In this document: in pieces, positions 1 through 12,662 of the stretch
Layout of the letters: each line of letters starts with the position of its first letter
Numbering within the stretch: the stretch's first letter is position 1
DNA from: Austropuccinia psidii
Taxonomy: Eukaryota > Basidiomycota > Pucciniomycetes > Pucciniales > Sphaerophragmiaceae
Direction: 5' to 3'
Assembly: GCA_023105745.1 (NCBI GenBank)
Contig: JALGQZ010000006.1
Coordinates: 67,314,316 to 67,378,315 of the forward strand
Length of the DNA: 64,000 bases
Position numbers and translations under genes: made by a program
The notes under the pieces: model-generated
Database searches by the model: none
What the model was told of the DNA's origin: nothing
What the model saw: the letters and a program-made list of their open reading frames with translations, nothing else

Positions 1-764
1 CTCAAACTTTAATATTATTATGCACAGGCTTGAGGGTATTTAGCTGGTGAGTAATTTTGAGATGGTGTCATTTGATTAAGATATTGCACCTTTTGTTTGG
101 TTTGTTGCACCATATCTTGGTGGGTTGAGATGATTTTGTACAGCTATTGCACCATAGGTCTGTGCACTGTTTGAGCTGTAGGTTGAGAATGCTGTGTATT
201 GTGGGGATTCTATTTGTCCTGTATGGGTTTCTTCTTTTCTTTATCTAACTTAATTCTGCTTTTAATTTATATTTACTGGCTTATCAGGTGGCTTTGCTTG
301 TATTTCCACAGATATGCTGTGTAATTTAAGGTTTTTGATGGATTTTCCTTGCACAAATGATTGATTTTATTCTTTCTGTCTTGTGACTGTTGATTAATAC
401 AGTTTTTATTTATTCCTTATTGAAGTGTCCTCATTTTAATAACTGAATTTCTGAGTAATCCAAAGGTTGAGCAGAGCTTGGGTAACTTGAGTGTTACACT
501 ACCCCTTTCACTGGTAACTTTAACATTCTTGCTAGTTTGTCTTTTTCTTTTCCTTATTTTATTGTTATTCTTGTAATCAAATGGTCCATCCTTCCAGGAT
601 TTGATTATAAGATTATACATTTTAATGAATTTAAATCCATTTTATTTCTGAATTCCTCTATTATAGTTGATTAATTATTGATATTTCTTTGTTATTTCTT
701 CAATTTATAGCCTTATAAATGAACTTTCACTTGAAACTGGGCCAATAAGGTATGGAATACCACA
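1..764 (-). repeat. 3' LTR, truncated by window edge
   Basis: Matches 30746-31509 at a constant offset of 30745 and ends in ATACCACA at 764. It is the 3' LTR of the minus-strand retrotransposon. About 14 substitutions in 764 bases separate it from the other LTR, so the insertion is fairly recent. The far end lies outside the window, so the 5-bp target duplication cannot be checked. Confidence 0.88.
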
Positions 765-777
765 TCCCCCTCTCCAT
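765..777 (-). promoter_or_regulatory. Polypurine tract before 3' LTR
   Basis: On the minus strand this reads AATGGAGAGGGGGA and is followed at once by the LTR start TGTGGTATTCC. This is the usual place and composition of the plus-strand DNA priming tract of LTR retrotransposons. It supports minus-strand orientation. Confidence 0.7.
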
Positions 778-3700
778 TCAATGCTGTCCCCAGCATTCCA
801 GTTTCAAGAGGAATATTCTGGGTTCATTCATCAAAACTTCATTTATTTAAATCTCTATTCTAATAACTTCACTTGAGGCTTTCTGTTTGTAGCTCTTTAT
901 ATTGATTTTGAATCTCCATAGCTTCTTATTTTGTGTTGTCTTCTTGGCTTTGTCTTGAAATATAACTCTTTTTGATCATTTCCATATTGATATAGTTGAT
1001 TTTGTTTTATTGGTTGATCTTCATCCTTCATTTTTATTTATTTATTATTATTTTTTTGTTAAAGAGGATTTTGATAATAAGAGAAAATTATTTTCTTTCT
1101 TTTCTTTTCTTTATTTTTAATGAATAATAATGCAGTTTAAGGTCATACTCAGGACCATTTCTTGAGTTATTTGAAGTAATAATTGATGAAGAATAATGAA
1201 TAATTTATTCAGAAAGTTTAAGGTCTTCTCAAGGACCTATTCTTGAAGGAATCTTTGTTGGTAAAGTCTAAAAAATGAAATATTTGGACAGTTTAAGGTC
1301 TTATCTAGGACATATTCTTGAATCAATTTTGTTGATAAGATATAAGAATATTTGGACAGTTTAAGGTCTTATCTAGGACCTCTCTTCTTTTTATTTTGTT
1401 TTTCTGATTGGTTTGTTCTTTCTTCTTGTTTTTGTTTTTTTTTTGCTGAAATTAACCTTAAATGGTGGGGCCATTCCCTCTCCATTTAATGACTATACCA
1501 TCATATCTACTTTATAAAATAATTAGAATGTATATAATTTTATATCAATATATGATATGTTTTTTTATTATAATTTATTAAAGAAATAATAATATAATAA
1601 TAGTAAAAGAATAATAAATAATAATGATGATAATATAATTAAGTAAGAAAATAACTAATAATAAAATTAATATCAAGTAATACAAATCATAACACAATAA
1701 TAATAAAATAGATTACTTAAATATCTCTGAGAATTAAAACTAATTTAAGGTCCTTAGTGGACCTCTTGAATTATCTATTTATTTTTTATTTGTTTGGTAT
1801 ATTAATTAGTATTAATGGTGAGTGGATTATCTTTTTTATTGTTATTAAAGATTAACACCCCCCTCTCCATTTAATAATTGTAACCTAAGTTTAATTTATT
1901 TATTCTATTCGATTTTTATAATAATCAATTTAATTTAATATAAATAATACTAATAAATTTAAATTAATCTAAATAATAATTATAAATTTAATTTAATATG
2001 AATAATAATAATAAATTTTAATATAATATAAATGATAATAATAAATCTAATATAATATCAATAATAATACTATTTTTTTTTATTTTTTAAGAATAAATTG
2101 AATTTAATATAAATAATAATAATAAATTTCAATTTAATTTGAATAATAATTATAAATTTCATTTAATTTAAATAATAATAAGTTTGATTTAATATAAATA
2201 ATGATAATATATTTAATTTAACATAAGTCATAATAGTAAATTTAATTTAATTTATATAATAATTGTAAATTTAATTTATTTTATATAATAATTTTTTAAT
2301 TTTTTTTTTCAAGTTCCCAGTGTGAATACTCTAAAATTAATTAATTCTACTTCTTATCTTCCCGCGGGTGATGGATCTTCTTTCAACTTTAATTTTAACC
2401 CTCTTCCCACATATATCAAAATAAAATTAAATAAAAATAAATACAAACAAAAAATAATAATTAAAGTTTTTTTATTTTTATTTTTTTTTTTTTTTACAGT
2501 ACAGTATTGTACTGTACTCCTCTCCTTCAATCGCAATCAATCCTTTTCTTTTCTTTTCTTTTCTTTTCAATTCTTTTTTTTATTTTTTTTAGGAAAAATA
2601 AAATAAAAAAATAAAAAAGAGTAATTTATATTTTTTTACATATTTATAAGAAAAAAAATAACAATAAAAAAAATAATGATTTAATTATTTTTTTTTATTG
2701 TTTTTGTGGTTTTTGGGTTTTTTTTGTTAATAAAAAAAAATATTTTTTTTTTTTTTTTTTACAAAAAAAGCACAAATAAAAAATAAAAAAAATATAAAAA
2801 AAAACAAAATTAATTATGTGATCAAGGGTGTTTTTTTTTAAAAAAAAAAAAATATATATATTTTATTTATTGATTTTTTTTTAAATTTGTTTAATAAAAA
2901 AAAAATTATTGTATTTTTTTTTATAATATTGATGATAATAGAATTAATAATAAATTTCTATTATTTTTGCATGAAAAAAAAAGTAAAAAAAAATAAAAAA
3001 ATGAATAGGGAGGGAAGAAATAATGCTACAGGCAGTTGACATTCTATTATGGTGAGTCTTTTTTTTAATTCAATTTAAGTGGTAATTTTTGAGGCTTTTG
3101 TTTTTTTTATAATTTAATTGAAAAATATCAGCTTGAGTATTGATGTGAAAAGCTAAAGATAAGCTTAATCAGCAGTTTTGAATTGAACTTCTTTCAATAT
3201 ATTGGAAGTTAAAATTGAGATTAGGTACTAATTGATTAAGTTTAATTTATCTTAATTTAGCTGAGTGGAGTTAAGAATTAGTTTAATCAAATAATATAAG
3301 ATTAAATTAATTAAGATTTATTTTTTTTAAAAAAAATTAAATTAAAGTTCAATTTATTTTAATTAAGTGTTTGATTTAGTTGTGTAGTGTTGAGAATTAA
3401 GTTTAACCAAATAATGTAAGGTTAAATTAACTACTATTTTTTTTTATAAAAAAATTAAAATTAAAATTCAAGTTCAATTTATTCTTGAAAATCAATCAAT
3501 ATAAGGTTGATTTAAGCTTATGCAGTCTATTCCTTTGGGAATTAAATTTAAAATGGGGTTAAAGGGTGATAACCTTATATTTAGAGTTTGCATAGCCTTT
3601 GATATATGAAAGGTTTATAGGGCGAAATTGTGGGTAGAAGAAGATTGCCCCATCTTTAATATAAAAGGAGATTCTTCTCTCCCTTATCCCCAGAAAAAAA

Positions 3701-4348
3701 ATAATCTTTGTGTCTTTTATAATAAGACATTTTTAATATCCAAAGTAATTTGATAAGAACAAGAATTAATTGTATAAAGAAATATTTTCATTTGGGTTAA
3801 CCTGGCCAGTTACCTCTTTGATTTTCTATTATTTCTCCTATTATTATGAAAACCTAATCATTATAAGAGGGTATTGAAAAACCATAAGATTTCTTGATAT
3901 TTTGTTGAATTATTTCCTTATAACTTTGATCTTCCTAATGCCCTTTTTTACAAGGTATTATTATTATTGTTGTTATTGATCCTTGCTTTATTATCTGTAT
4001 TTGTTTATTTGCTTCATCACCTTGACTTTAATTCTTGAATGGGTTGATATTGAATATTGATGAAGATAAAATTATAGGATAAATTGGAAATTCCCCAGAA
4101 TTTCATCGCAAAAACTCAAATCATAAAGGATGGATTTAAGAAATAGACACCCACCCTAATTTTTTAGTTAAGTTATTTTTTTTATACTAATACATAAGAT
4201 AACATTGACTAATGATACTGATACACTTGACACTTTTTTTTTATTGATTTTTTTTTTATTTTTATTTTTAAATATTTTAGATTTCTTTATAGATATTTGA
4301 GACTGAAATAAGACTAAAATTTATGAAATAGTAAAGGAAAATGTTTAA
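778..4348 (-). other. AT-rich noncoding 3' part of the retrotransposon
   Basis: No credible gene is seen. The stretch is extremely AT-rich with long poly-A and poly-T runs (about 2560-3000) and many TAATAA-type repeats (1500-2300). This is where the reverse transcriptase and integrase of a complete element would be expected, but no open frame or motif for them is visible. Short open frames here are low-complexity Phe/Lys runs. Confidence 0.6.
1131..1395. repeat. Four tandem copies of an ~80-bp AT-rich repeat
   Basis: The phrase AGTTTAAGGTC followed within about 15 bases by AGGACC and TTCTTGAA recurs near 1134, 1215, 1290 and 1358. A weaker copy lies at 1744. TTTAAGGTC and AGGACC are partly complementary, so each unit could fold. 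It lies in the 3' noncoding part of the retrotransposon. Confidence 0.6.
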
Positions 4349-4364
4349 TTATAATAAAAAAAAG

Positions 4365-6261
4365 TCATTGATAATATGAAAATTTGCTGTCAAGACCTTT
4401 CTTGAATTTGGCCTTCTTAGCTGTAAGCTCATTTCTTCTTTCTTCATTAAGATATTGATCTTGAAAATCTTCATTATTATCACTGTAATCCTGGATAAGT
4501 TTTCCATTTCTATCATTATTTTCTGTCCAATCCTCTTTTTGTGTTGAGGTCTTATATTGCCTTGCCAAATGGGCCTGCAAGCTTGGGCATATCTTTTTAT
4601 TCTGAGTAATCCAAAAATATTCCTTTTCTTCCTTAGTCTTCTTCTTCTTTTTACTACTTTTATCTTTGATTTTATATTATTCATTCTTCTTTGGGGTACT
4701 AATATCCTCCAGCCACTTGACATGTTGGTTTGCACATTCGAAGTTGTCCCTATAATTATTTTCATTGTGATCCTCAAGGTTGGCATTTCTAAGAGGTTGC
4801 CAATTTGTATAACCTTCCCAAGGGTATTCTTCTTCAGTAAGTATAAGTTTATGGTCATCTTCAGCTTCTTCTTGTATTTCCATTTGACAAAATAATCCTG
4901 CTTCATTCTCATATTCTGATCCAGAAAGATGTTTTTCTAAAATATTTGGTGAGTGTATTGAATTTTTTATGTATTCATTTCTGGCATGGTTCCTGATAGA
5001 TGAAAGTTTTTTGAATCTTGAATTAATTTCTTTTTCAATATTAAAGTTATTATGAGATTCCCCACAGAACTTGTCTTGAGGGTGTGAGGCCTTTGGTGTA
5101 TTTAATTCCTGTTGTATGTCAATTTGTGACAGTGAATTGGTTGAATTTTCATATCTTGACTCATTAATTTTAGCTTCATTTATATTCTGAACTGTACTGA
5201 AACTGAATTCTATATCTTTTCTTGTTGACTTAAAGCAAGGGAATTCCATTTTTAAAGGTTCTTCTATACAAAAAGGTATATCTTTTACTTGATTTTGTTT
5301 ATTTCCCCTTATAGGGCTTTCAATTACTCTTGTTAAGTCTAATTCTTCTCTAATAAGTCTTGGATCAATATTTTCCATATTAGATAATGATTTATTTTCT
5401 CCAATATTTCCTTCCATCAGAATTCTAGGATCAATATTTTCAAAATTTGAGGGAAAAGAAGGTTGTGACTTTTCAAAATTATTAAATTGCTTTTTGTGGG
5501 TAGCTCCTGTCATAGGTAATTGGTTGAATCTGAGTGATGGATCAATTAACTCTTGTGGAAGAACTGATTCACTTTGATGAAGATTATGTTTATTAATTTT
5601 CTTACTTGCTCCTTCATTAGATGCTGAAATTTCTTGAGGATAGGTATTTTTTATTATGGTGTGAGTTTCTCATAGTATCTTTCAAAATTTCATTTAGACT
5701 TGCATATTCTTCAGGTTTTGAAATTACATCAACATTTTCCTCCTGAATTTTGAGGTGGTTTTGAGTAGTTATGTCCTTCTTTTTGAAAATGTTATATTTG
5801 AGGGAAACTTCTTTTAATAGGTTGAGTGCTGATTTATCAATTTGAGAACTTAAACCTTTAGATTATGAGCTGACACTAACTATTGTTACAACTGGCTTGA
5901 TACTTGACTTCCAATTATTCTTAAATATTCCCTTTGAAAGGGACTTCAAAGCTTTAATAGGTGAGATAAGCTTTGTTAATGTTTTTCTTTTGATGTCTTT
6001 AGGATTCTTGAAGTTATAACTTTTGATGACTTGAGATATTTGACTACATGTATTTCTATTTTCTTTCCTTGAGGCTAAAATTCCTGAAGAGTTTTGTTCT
6101 TTAAGCTTTGAATTGAATTCTTCTGTATTAATTGGAGCTAATTCCTCATCAATTTTCACTTTGTCTTTGAAATCCTTCACTTCTTCACTATCAAGTACTT
6201 GATGAGAATTTTCCTGAAACTTGTCTTGGTTTTTGGGATTTAATTCATTCTCTTTTGGTAA
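4365..6261 (-). pseudogene. Decayed continuation of gag-protease polyprotein
   Basis: Directly after the protease frame stops (TAA at 6262-6264) the same frame stays open again down to 5863, encoding a lysine-rich segment (for example KDFKDKVKIDEEL). A second coding-like frame, shifted, runs 5513-4677 (278 codons; acidic, with a repeated NIDPR motif), then a further piece near 4580-4365. These look like one ancestral coding region broken by stops and frameshifts. I recognise no enzyme domain. By position it should link the protease to the missing reverse transcriptase. Confidence 0.5.
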
Positions 6262-7914
6262 TTATTGCCAATATTTCAATTTAGAAACTGCACATGTTTC
6301 CATTCCTGATGGTGGGTCTTCTCTCCATCCTACTTTCTGTGGTGAACAAATTGGTAAACAAAGTCTTCTTCCATCTGGCTCTATGTAACTGAATATTTCC
6401 CCTTTCTGTTGAGAAAATTCTAATCTTATGTTATTATCTGCAAGGAAAGGCCTTCCCAATACTGTGTGAACTGCTCCTCTTGCTACAAAAAGATGTATAT
6501 TTCTTTCTTCCCCAGTGACTAAAGTGATTGGGGTAAGCTCTGCTAATCCAACTATTGAGGTACAATGACCACCAATTCCCCTTAAATTCATGTTAAGGCA
6601 TCTTGTGGTAAGTCCTGCTTTGATTGCTGAATCCTCTGGTATTATATTCAATTCTGATCCTGTATCAACTAATGCCATTATTTCATGTCCTTCTTCTCCT
6701 AAATATACTTGCATAAATCCCAATGGACAGGCATAATGTAATTTTGGTTGTTCATAATTACCCAGATGATGATTTATGAGTTTGGTTTGAATTTCCTTTG
6801 TATCAATTGAGTTAATAGAGCTCTTCTCTTCCTCTGAAAGATTCTTTAACTGATTAAAAAACTTTGGTGACATGACTAAAATTTGTTCCAAGGTGAGATT
6901 TATTTTCTGATCCAATACCTTTTTGATAATTTGTGCCATAATCTCTTGAATATCTAATTTTTCTTCCTTAACAATTTTTCTTTCCTTGAATTTCTTGATT
7001 GGTTCTTGAGTATTTTCAGTGTGATCATTTTTAGGCTCCTGTGGAGGTATTTCCTTTTCATTTTGCACCTGCTGAGGTTTCTTGTATTTGGTTGGAATAA
7101 TTGTTTTCTCTTCTTCCTTTTTCTCATCTTCAATATAAGCTCCAGGTATATTTGGTCTTTTGTTTAATGGTGTTTTCACTTTTGAATGTGATCTGAAAGC
7201 ATCTTGATTGGTATTTTCTACTCTTGAGTTTCTTTCTTTGGTATTTCTTAATCCATAATTATTTGAAAGTGGCTCATTGGATGATGAAATAGTTGGTGGT
7301 TGCCAGCTTCCCCAGTTTTCAACTTTAGCTATAGCAGTTGCACTATCATCTTTCTTTAATTGTATTATGTTCATTGGACTAGGTTTGGGTAGTGCTTCTT
7401 TAGCTTCATCTTCTTTCATTTTCTTTGTGAGTTCTTCTAGGTCTTTTGCAAAGTCTTCAACTAACTTCTTTGGAGCTATTTTACCATCAGTTCGAACTCT
7501 TTGCCAATTGGGATACAAAAATCCACCTCCTTGTCTACTTACCCACTTCTTATTTTGATCTTCAAAGAGGTAGCTGCATCTATTCACTGAATGTCCTTCC
7601 TCCAAACAATAATAGCATTTGAGATATGGTTTTGGGATGTTTTGTGCTGGTGCATAGGGAACATGCCTTTGTGAAGAGGGTGGTAAATCATTTCTTGGCT
7701 TGAACTGTTGATTATTGGTAACCCCACCAATTTGAGGTTTGGATAGACTTTTCAATTCTTCCAGTTGAGTCATAAATTTTTTGAAATCTTCATTTTCCCC
7801 TTGTGCCTGCTTTCTAGTTTCCATTTTTTGTTCTTTGAAGGATTCATTAATTTCCTTCATTTTATTAAAAGCTTCATTCATTCCTGGAAAATCCTCTTCC
7901 TTGAAGTGAACTTT
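6262..7914 (-). pseudogene. Gag-protease, 3' segment (zinc knuckle and aspartic protease), cut by the CACTA insertion
   Basis: This is the downstream half of the retrotransposon gag gene. It begins inside gag right after the CACTA terminal repeat. The frame contains a CCHC zinc knuckle (CYYCLEEGHSVNRC, CX2CX4HX4C) about 100 codons in, a long charged Glu/Lys-rich linker, and an aspartic protease with the active-site motif DTGSELNIIP at about codon 417 and the later LGRPFL motif. The protease belongs to the retroviral-type pepsin-like fold and would cut the Gag polyprotein. Joining codon by codon to 28176-29201 after removing one TTT target copy gives an uninterrupted frame of about 891 residues (seen directly). 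A TAA at 6262 ends the frame, while the same frame reopens beyond it. Confidence 0.88.
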
Positions 7915-7957
7915 CACCGGGGCGAATCTCGTGTCAATCGTCGGCGATTGACTTCAC
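7915..7957 (+). repeat. Left terminal inverted repeat of the CACTA element
   Basis: Starts CACCGGGGCGAATCTCG and matches the reverse complement of 28133-28175 over 43 bases with two differences. Its inner half holds a perfect 8-bp palindrome (GTCAATCG, four-base loop, CGATTGAC). Confidence 0.92.
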
Positions 7958-8036
7958 GTCAAGCAAACGTCAAGCAGGATAAAAGTCGAGCTCACGTCAA
8001 GCGAAAATCAAGCGAACGTCGAGCACACGTCACACT
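7956..8036 (+). repeat. Left subterminal repeats (ACGTCAAGC family)
   Basis: About seven copies of ACGTCAAGC or close variants (ATCAAGC, ACGTCGAGC, ACGTCAC) lie within 80 bases of the left terminus. The opposite end has the related TGACG cluster. Subterminal motif arrays of this kind are the binding sites of CACTA accessory transposition proteins. Confidence 0.65.
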
Positions 8037-8040
8037 CTGG

Positions 8041-8558
8041 TCTTACACCAAATCCTGTGACATCCAATAATATTGGTTCCCCTGTGCCTTCAACTCAGAT
8101 TCCTCACCACCTGATCATCCCACAACCGTCCGATGATTGGTAAAAATTACACCAGACCTGCCTGTTTGCACACACACACATCAAAGATGTCCTTCAGCCA
8201 GTCTTGATGTAGGCGGGGGGTTTGACTTCACCAGGTCATCCATGAAGTGTGCGTGTGCATGCGTGGGCATGTGCGGGTGCACATGCGGGTGTGGGTACGC
8301 AAAAGCCGATTCCGCTTCCAACATGATGATGGCGCAGTTAGAAATTTTGGATGCTGTGAAGAGTGAGTGTGTGGGTCATTTGATCATTGGACTTGGCTTA
8401 TTCACACTGTACCCAATGTCAAAATAGTAAGTTCTTTGTGGCAATGTGAAATAATGGGCTTTGCTTGTCACAATGGCATGTCTCTGTCACTAAATTTTGA
8501 GGCAATTATTTCACTAGCAAAATTGCTAATGAATCTGAGAGATTTGCATTTTTGTAGA
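8041..8558. other. Noncoding subterminal DNA, with a GT/GC-rich tract at 8244-8302
   Basis: No gene is seen between the left subterminal repeats and the 3' end of the transposase gene. The tract 8244-8302 is a degenerate alternation of GTGTGC, GCATGC and GGGTGCAC, which could adopt Z-form-prone structure. Otherwise unremarkable. Confidence 0.5.
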
Positions 8559-11500
8559 CTAAATATCATGAAATAACGGCTTTATCATTACAAGCAGTCC
8601 ACATGACAGAGCTTTGTTATCATACAATCCACAGTTACCTTCTATTTCTTCTTCAGATATAATCAAGTGTCCATCATCAAAACCAACAGCTTTATAAATA
8701 TTCAGATGCGGCCAATCTGGTAGGAAATTCACATCAATCTTCAAAGGTTTTAAAATCAGAAAGTTATTGTTCAGTATGCTAGATGGCTCAGAGACTTTGA
8801 AAATGCTATCAATAATACCAAATTGTCGTGAGTTGCCCCTCAGAAAACATATCACACTGTTGCTGATATTTTTGGATTCAGTTGAAAATATATTGTTCCC
8901 AATATTAATGTTTGAAACTGGAAAATACCAAGGTGAGACAATCCTTGAAGTGGGAGGACTTGTGGATTGCACGGTAGTGTCTAAGCTGATCCAATCAACT
9001 ATTTCCCTTGTTGCATGAAAAGTCTGTAAGTACTCAACCAGGCAATCATAATTTTGTTGGTCATGGCGGGATGGCTTGTTATATTTATGGTGATTGAACA
9101 CGGCAGGTGGCTGTGATTCGAAAAGCTGTTTTATTTCACATGGCACAGATGGGGATTTCAGGAGAACGGAAAGGTTGGAACATCGACAGATATGTTGAAG
9201 TAAGGTTTTATCTATATCATCTATTCAGAGTTGCAAAAAGTTAGTCTTATTCAGTTCAGGTGTTTAATCAATGTGAATATATTGATCTTATTAATTGACA
9301 TACATATCTTGTTATTTGTTGGCATCTTTGCAAATACTCCAATCAAGCGCTCATAACCCCATGTGGCTGAGGCTTGTGCTGGGCCCCAACGTTGGAAGAG
9401 TTCGGGAATATGATCAGCAAAATTATGATTTGGTTTACTTTTCTGTTTTGGGAACAGGTGTTGATTGGAAAGGCGGAATTTTTTCCAATGTTCAGCAAAT
9501 GCAGTCGCATCATCTATTGAAACAGTCCAGCTTGTGGCAATGTTGATAGCACTAATCAAATGGAATGTATTCTTGGCTAGTTCATTTGCAAGCTCTTCTG
9601 ACTGACCCATTTTTCTTTGAGTGTTGGCAGATTGGTGTGCATCTAATGACATCTGTTGACTGAGCATTAGAAATGGAATATAGACCTTATATAAGAGAGC
9701 CCATTCAGCGGCTTTTAAGCTACCATGAGAGGGGGAACCCATTTTGCGGGGAACTCTTGTCCATGATGAGGGAATTATGGTCTCAGATATGATTTGTCGG
9801 AGATGCTCAAGAGCCTCACCCTTGATCTGGTGATCGCTCAGTGCAGTGATATCCAATTCAGAGGGTATTTCAGAAGTGGGGATGTAATCGGCATCAAATG
9901 AAGTAATCTCCGCAGAACCACTAGATGGATGTTCTGTGTGAAGGGTGGGCATTTGGAAGTAGTTTTTCCGGGTGGAAGTAGTGGGGAGTGGCTCATTTAT
10001 TATTTTTGCTGCGTCTCTTCTCAGGGAGCGGGCCTCTCTCAATGTGATTTTATCAAGAGAGCTGTTGGAGGTCATGGAATCTGAGTCTGAACTGTTGGTG
10101 TCATTGGATTTCCTGCGGGACCTGAAGTAAATTTTTGATTTCGCCTCTGGAATGCACAATTTGAAAGTTGCATGATCCTTCAAAATTCCAAGTATTAAAT
10201 TATGCATTATGTCAAGATTAAGCATTCTGGTTGCATCCCAATACAGAAGGTCTTCCAAAATTGAATATCGCACTCCATACTCAGAGAAAATTGCTTGTCT
10301 TTGTTGTGGGGTTGCCCGAAGCCATTTGGCAATGGTTGATTTATGACTTTGGTATGAGCGCGTGTAGTGAAATTGAGGACCAATTTCTTCAATTTGAGCT
10401 TTGTGAATGGTGCAAAAATTACAAAAGTGGTTTCCTGAATGGGAAATAAATCCAGTAAGCTTGCGCATGGCAACCACATCCGCAATGGCTGTGAGGATGG
10501 CAACATGGATAAAGGATCCTGATGGACCTGTTGAGGTGGGTGCAAAATGGTAACCTTGCCATAGCTCTTTGAGCTCGTTGATGAGTGGCATTAATAGATA
10601 ATTCAATTGAAGCGCAGTTGGCTCCTTCGGACCAGGGATGATTCCTGCAACATAGACATTCTCGGGCTTCAATCTTTCACTTGGGGGGAGATTAAGACAA
10701 ATAAGCATGATAGGTCCAATGCTAGCCAACCGGGTTGACTTTCCATGTGCATTAAACCAGTCCACATATATGGAGAAGGCCAATGCACCAGGAATGGACA
10801 TGAATGGGGGGTCATGGATATTTCTAGTGCCAGTGAAGCGTCTCCAGACCAATCCATCCCAGACGTCACGTTTTGGGGAATCTTCGGGAGTTTGGGATTG
10901 TTGATGTTGATGCAGAATGTCCATAATTCCAGCCCGCTGGAGAAATCTGGCAAGCCAATTTTTGAATGGTTGATAAATGAAATGTTTTGTTGGTATAAAT
11001 TTTTGCTTCATGTTGGTTGTGTTTTGGGTGTGGGGTTCAGATGAATAGATGAATTTGCCTAATGATTGTGTGCAAGGGGGATCATTATCATTTGGGTCAT
11101 TATGGCGTTGACAGTGGGGTTGGTCAGTTGTGACTGATTCAGTAAGGCCATTAAGAGAGAAACATTGAGGACAACATATATAGTTTTGAATCACTGGCTC
11201 CAATTGGAGATGTTCAAATATGGTACTCAGATCTTGAGGTATATGGAATGCAGGAGCGGGGGGACCAGCAGAGCTTGAGATACTGGACTTGATCAGCAGG
11301 TTCAGGGAGGGGTTGAGTATGCGTGAAGCCCTGCGGGGTAAATTATACCTTAATGATAGAATGGCAGATATTATCATTCCTAGGTCTTGTGGGGGAAGGG
11401 TTTGACTGCCACTATATGGTTTCTGTGCAGTTGAATTGAGACCCACTGGAGTTGGGAAAGTGCTTTGGGTCAAACGTGAATAATCAGCTGGGAAGATTTG

Positions 11501-11719
11501 ATCCAATAGAATTTGTGGGCACCCAGATCCTGATGCAGAAGTAGGGATGTTTGGAAGAGATTTGGGTGCAATGGTTGATTTGAGCTTTTTAATGTGCTGT
11601 TTATATTGGAAAGGTGTGAAGGCAACTCCTTGCCTATCACCCTCAGAGGAAGAGTGTGTTTGAGTTGAGCAGTGTTGACACATGCATATATGCATTGAGG
11701 AATATGGCCGGGTTGTCAT
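8559..11719 (-). CDS. Tnp2-type CACTA transposase
   Basis: Two exons: 11719-9304 and 9220-8559, with an 83-bp intron (GTATGT...AATAG) that keeps frame, giving 1025 residues. It catalyses cut-and-paste movement of the element. The N-terminus has Cys-rich motifs (CMCQHC, later CCPQC), as usual for basidiomycete Tnp2. The core matches the Transposase_21 family: VDWFNAHG near residue 318, then LICLNLPP, AGIIPGPKEP, a HFCNFC cysteine pair, and LLYWDATRMLNLDIMHNL near residue 503. The Asp residues in DWFN and DIMHN are the family's likely catalytic acids. A GVFAKMPTNNKI motif ends exon 1. The frame is intact, so this copy may still be autonomous. It lies nearest the left terminus, as in many CACTA elements, and diverges from the next gene across a 0.9-kb spacer. 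Confidence 0.92.
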
Positions 11720-12662
11720 TGCTGCAGGAATTGGGAGTACGGTTGGTTTGTGTATAAATATCTATGGTTGATGTGAAAGTGTTTAGGAGTGTTATTAATT
11801 GGAAATAAAATTCAGTGATTATTTATGAAGGGGGAGATGATTTGAGCCAGCTGAGGATTTTATCCCATTTGTAATGGAGCATGAGCTGCAGTGGATAACG
11901 TTTAACATGTCTCATCTGGATGGCGGAATTGGTTAGGCGTTTAATTGGGTAAAATGCCATGCTGCTCAATGCTCATACATATTCTAGTTTATTTACACAT
12001 TGTGATAGTGCGGGTTCCATTAGTGAAGTGTTACCATTGAATTGAGGGGATTAACATTTAATCCATGTACGCTGGCACGCCATCGTACATGGTTTAAACC
12101 TTATTACAGACATAACTATATAACTCTATTACATAAGGGGTTGGAGTGCAGCTAAAGTCTTGGTATTTGGTTTGAGTGCGGCAGGCTTTGAATCAGTTGG
12201 AATGTGATTTGGATTGTCTTGCCTTTCGGGAAAAGGTGATGTCTCTTTTGTGGGTAAATCCTTCATGAATATACCCCTTTACAGATGTACAATGTTGTGG
12301 AATTTCAATGCATATATAGGCAGTTTGGATAATTCACAAAATGTGACAATGGGGAGGCATAAATGGTACTGAATATGATTACTTATGAATGATGGGTCCC
12401 CTTTGAGATCAAGGAAATATCACATTATATGCTGGTAGGCCGTGCAGGGTGGTTTCCGACAAAAGCGGAGGAGCTCAAGAGGAGGCAGGGAGGATTCTCC
12501 TCAAAAGAGTCTTATCCGACTTCCACACAACACTTAGTTCCAACTATTCATAGAATTTCTCTATTCTAAATTTGAAAAGATTTCATCTCATATCACTCTA
12601 TTTTATCATAATACTGAGGTGTTTTATCTAGTTAAAAATATTACTGTACTTTTTCGGCCCTT
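11720..12662. other. Divergent intergenic spacer between transposase and unknown gene
   Basis: No coding region is seen. It separates the minus-strand transposase start from the plus-strand gene start and so should hold both promoters. It contains one 24-bp near-palindrome (12066-12089). No clear TATA box stands out for either gene. Confidence 0.5.
12066..12089. promoter_or_regulatory. 24-bp near-palindrome 1
   Basis: Outer arms TGTACG and CGTACA around a TGGCACGCCA centre. The symmetry extends to 30 bp (12063-12092). It shares its layout with four other copies inside the CACTA element. It could be a binding site for an element-encoded protein (inference). Confidence 0.5.

Noticed and set aside
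2322..2606. 94-codon open frame rich in Phe
   Set aside because: Poly-T-derived low complexity in AT-rich DNA.
4557..4895. Plus-strand hydrophobic open frame
   Set aside because: Antisense shadow of the acidic minus-strand gag-downstream frames.
9251..11719. KDZ-type transposase
   Set aside because: The DWFN, PGPKEP and DIMHNL motifs are those of Tnp2/Transposase_21, with CACC ends and a 3-bp target copy.
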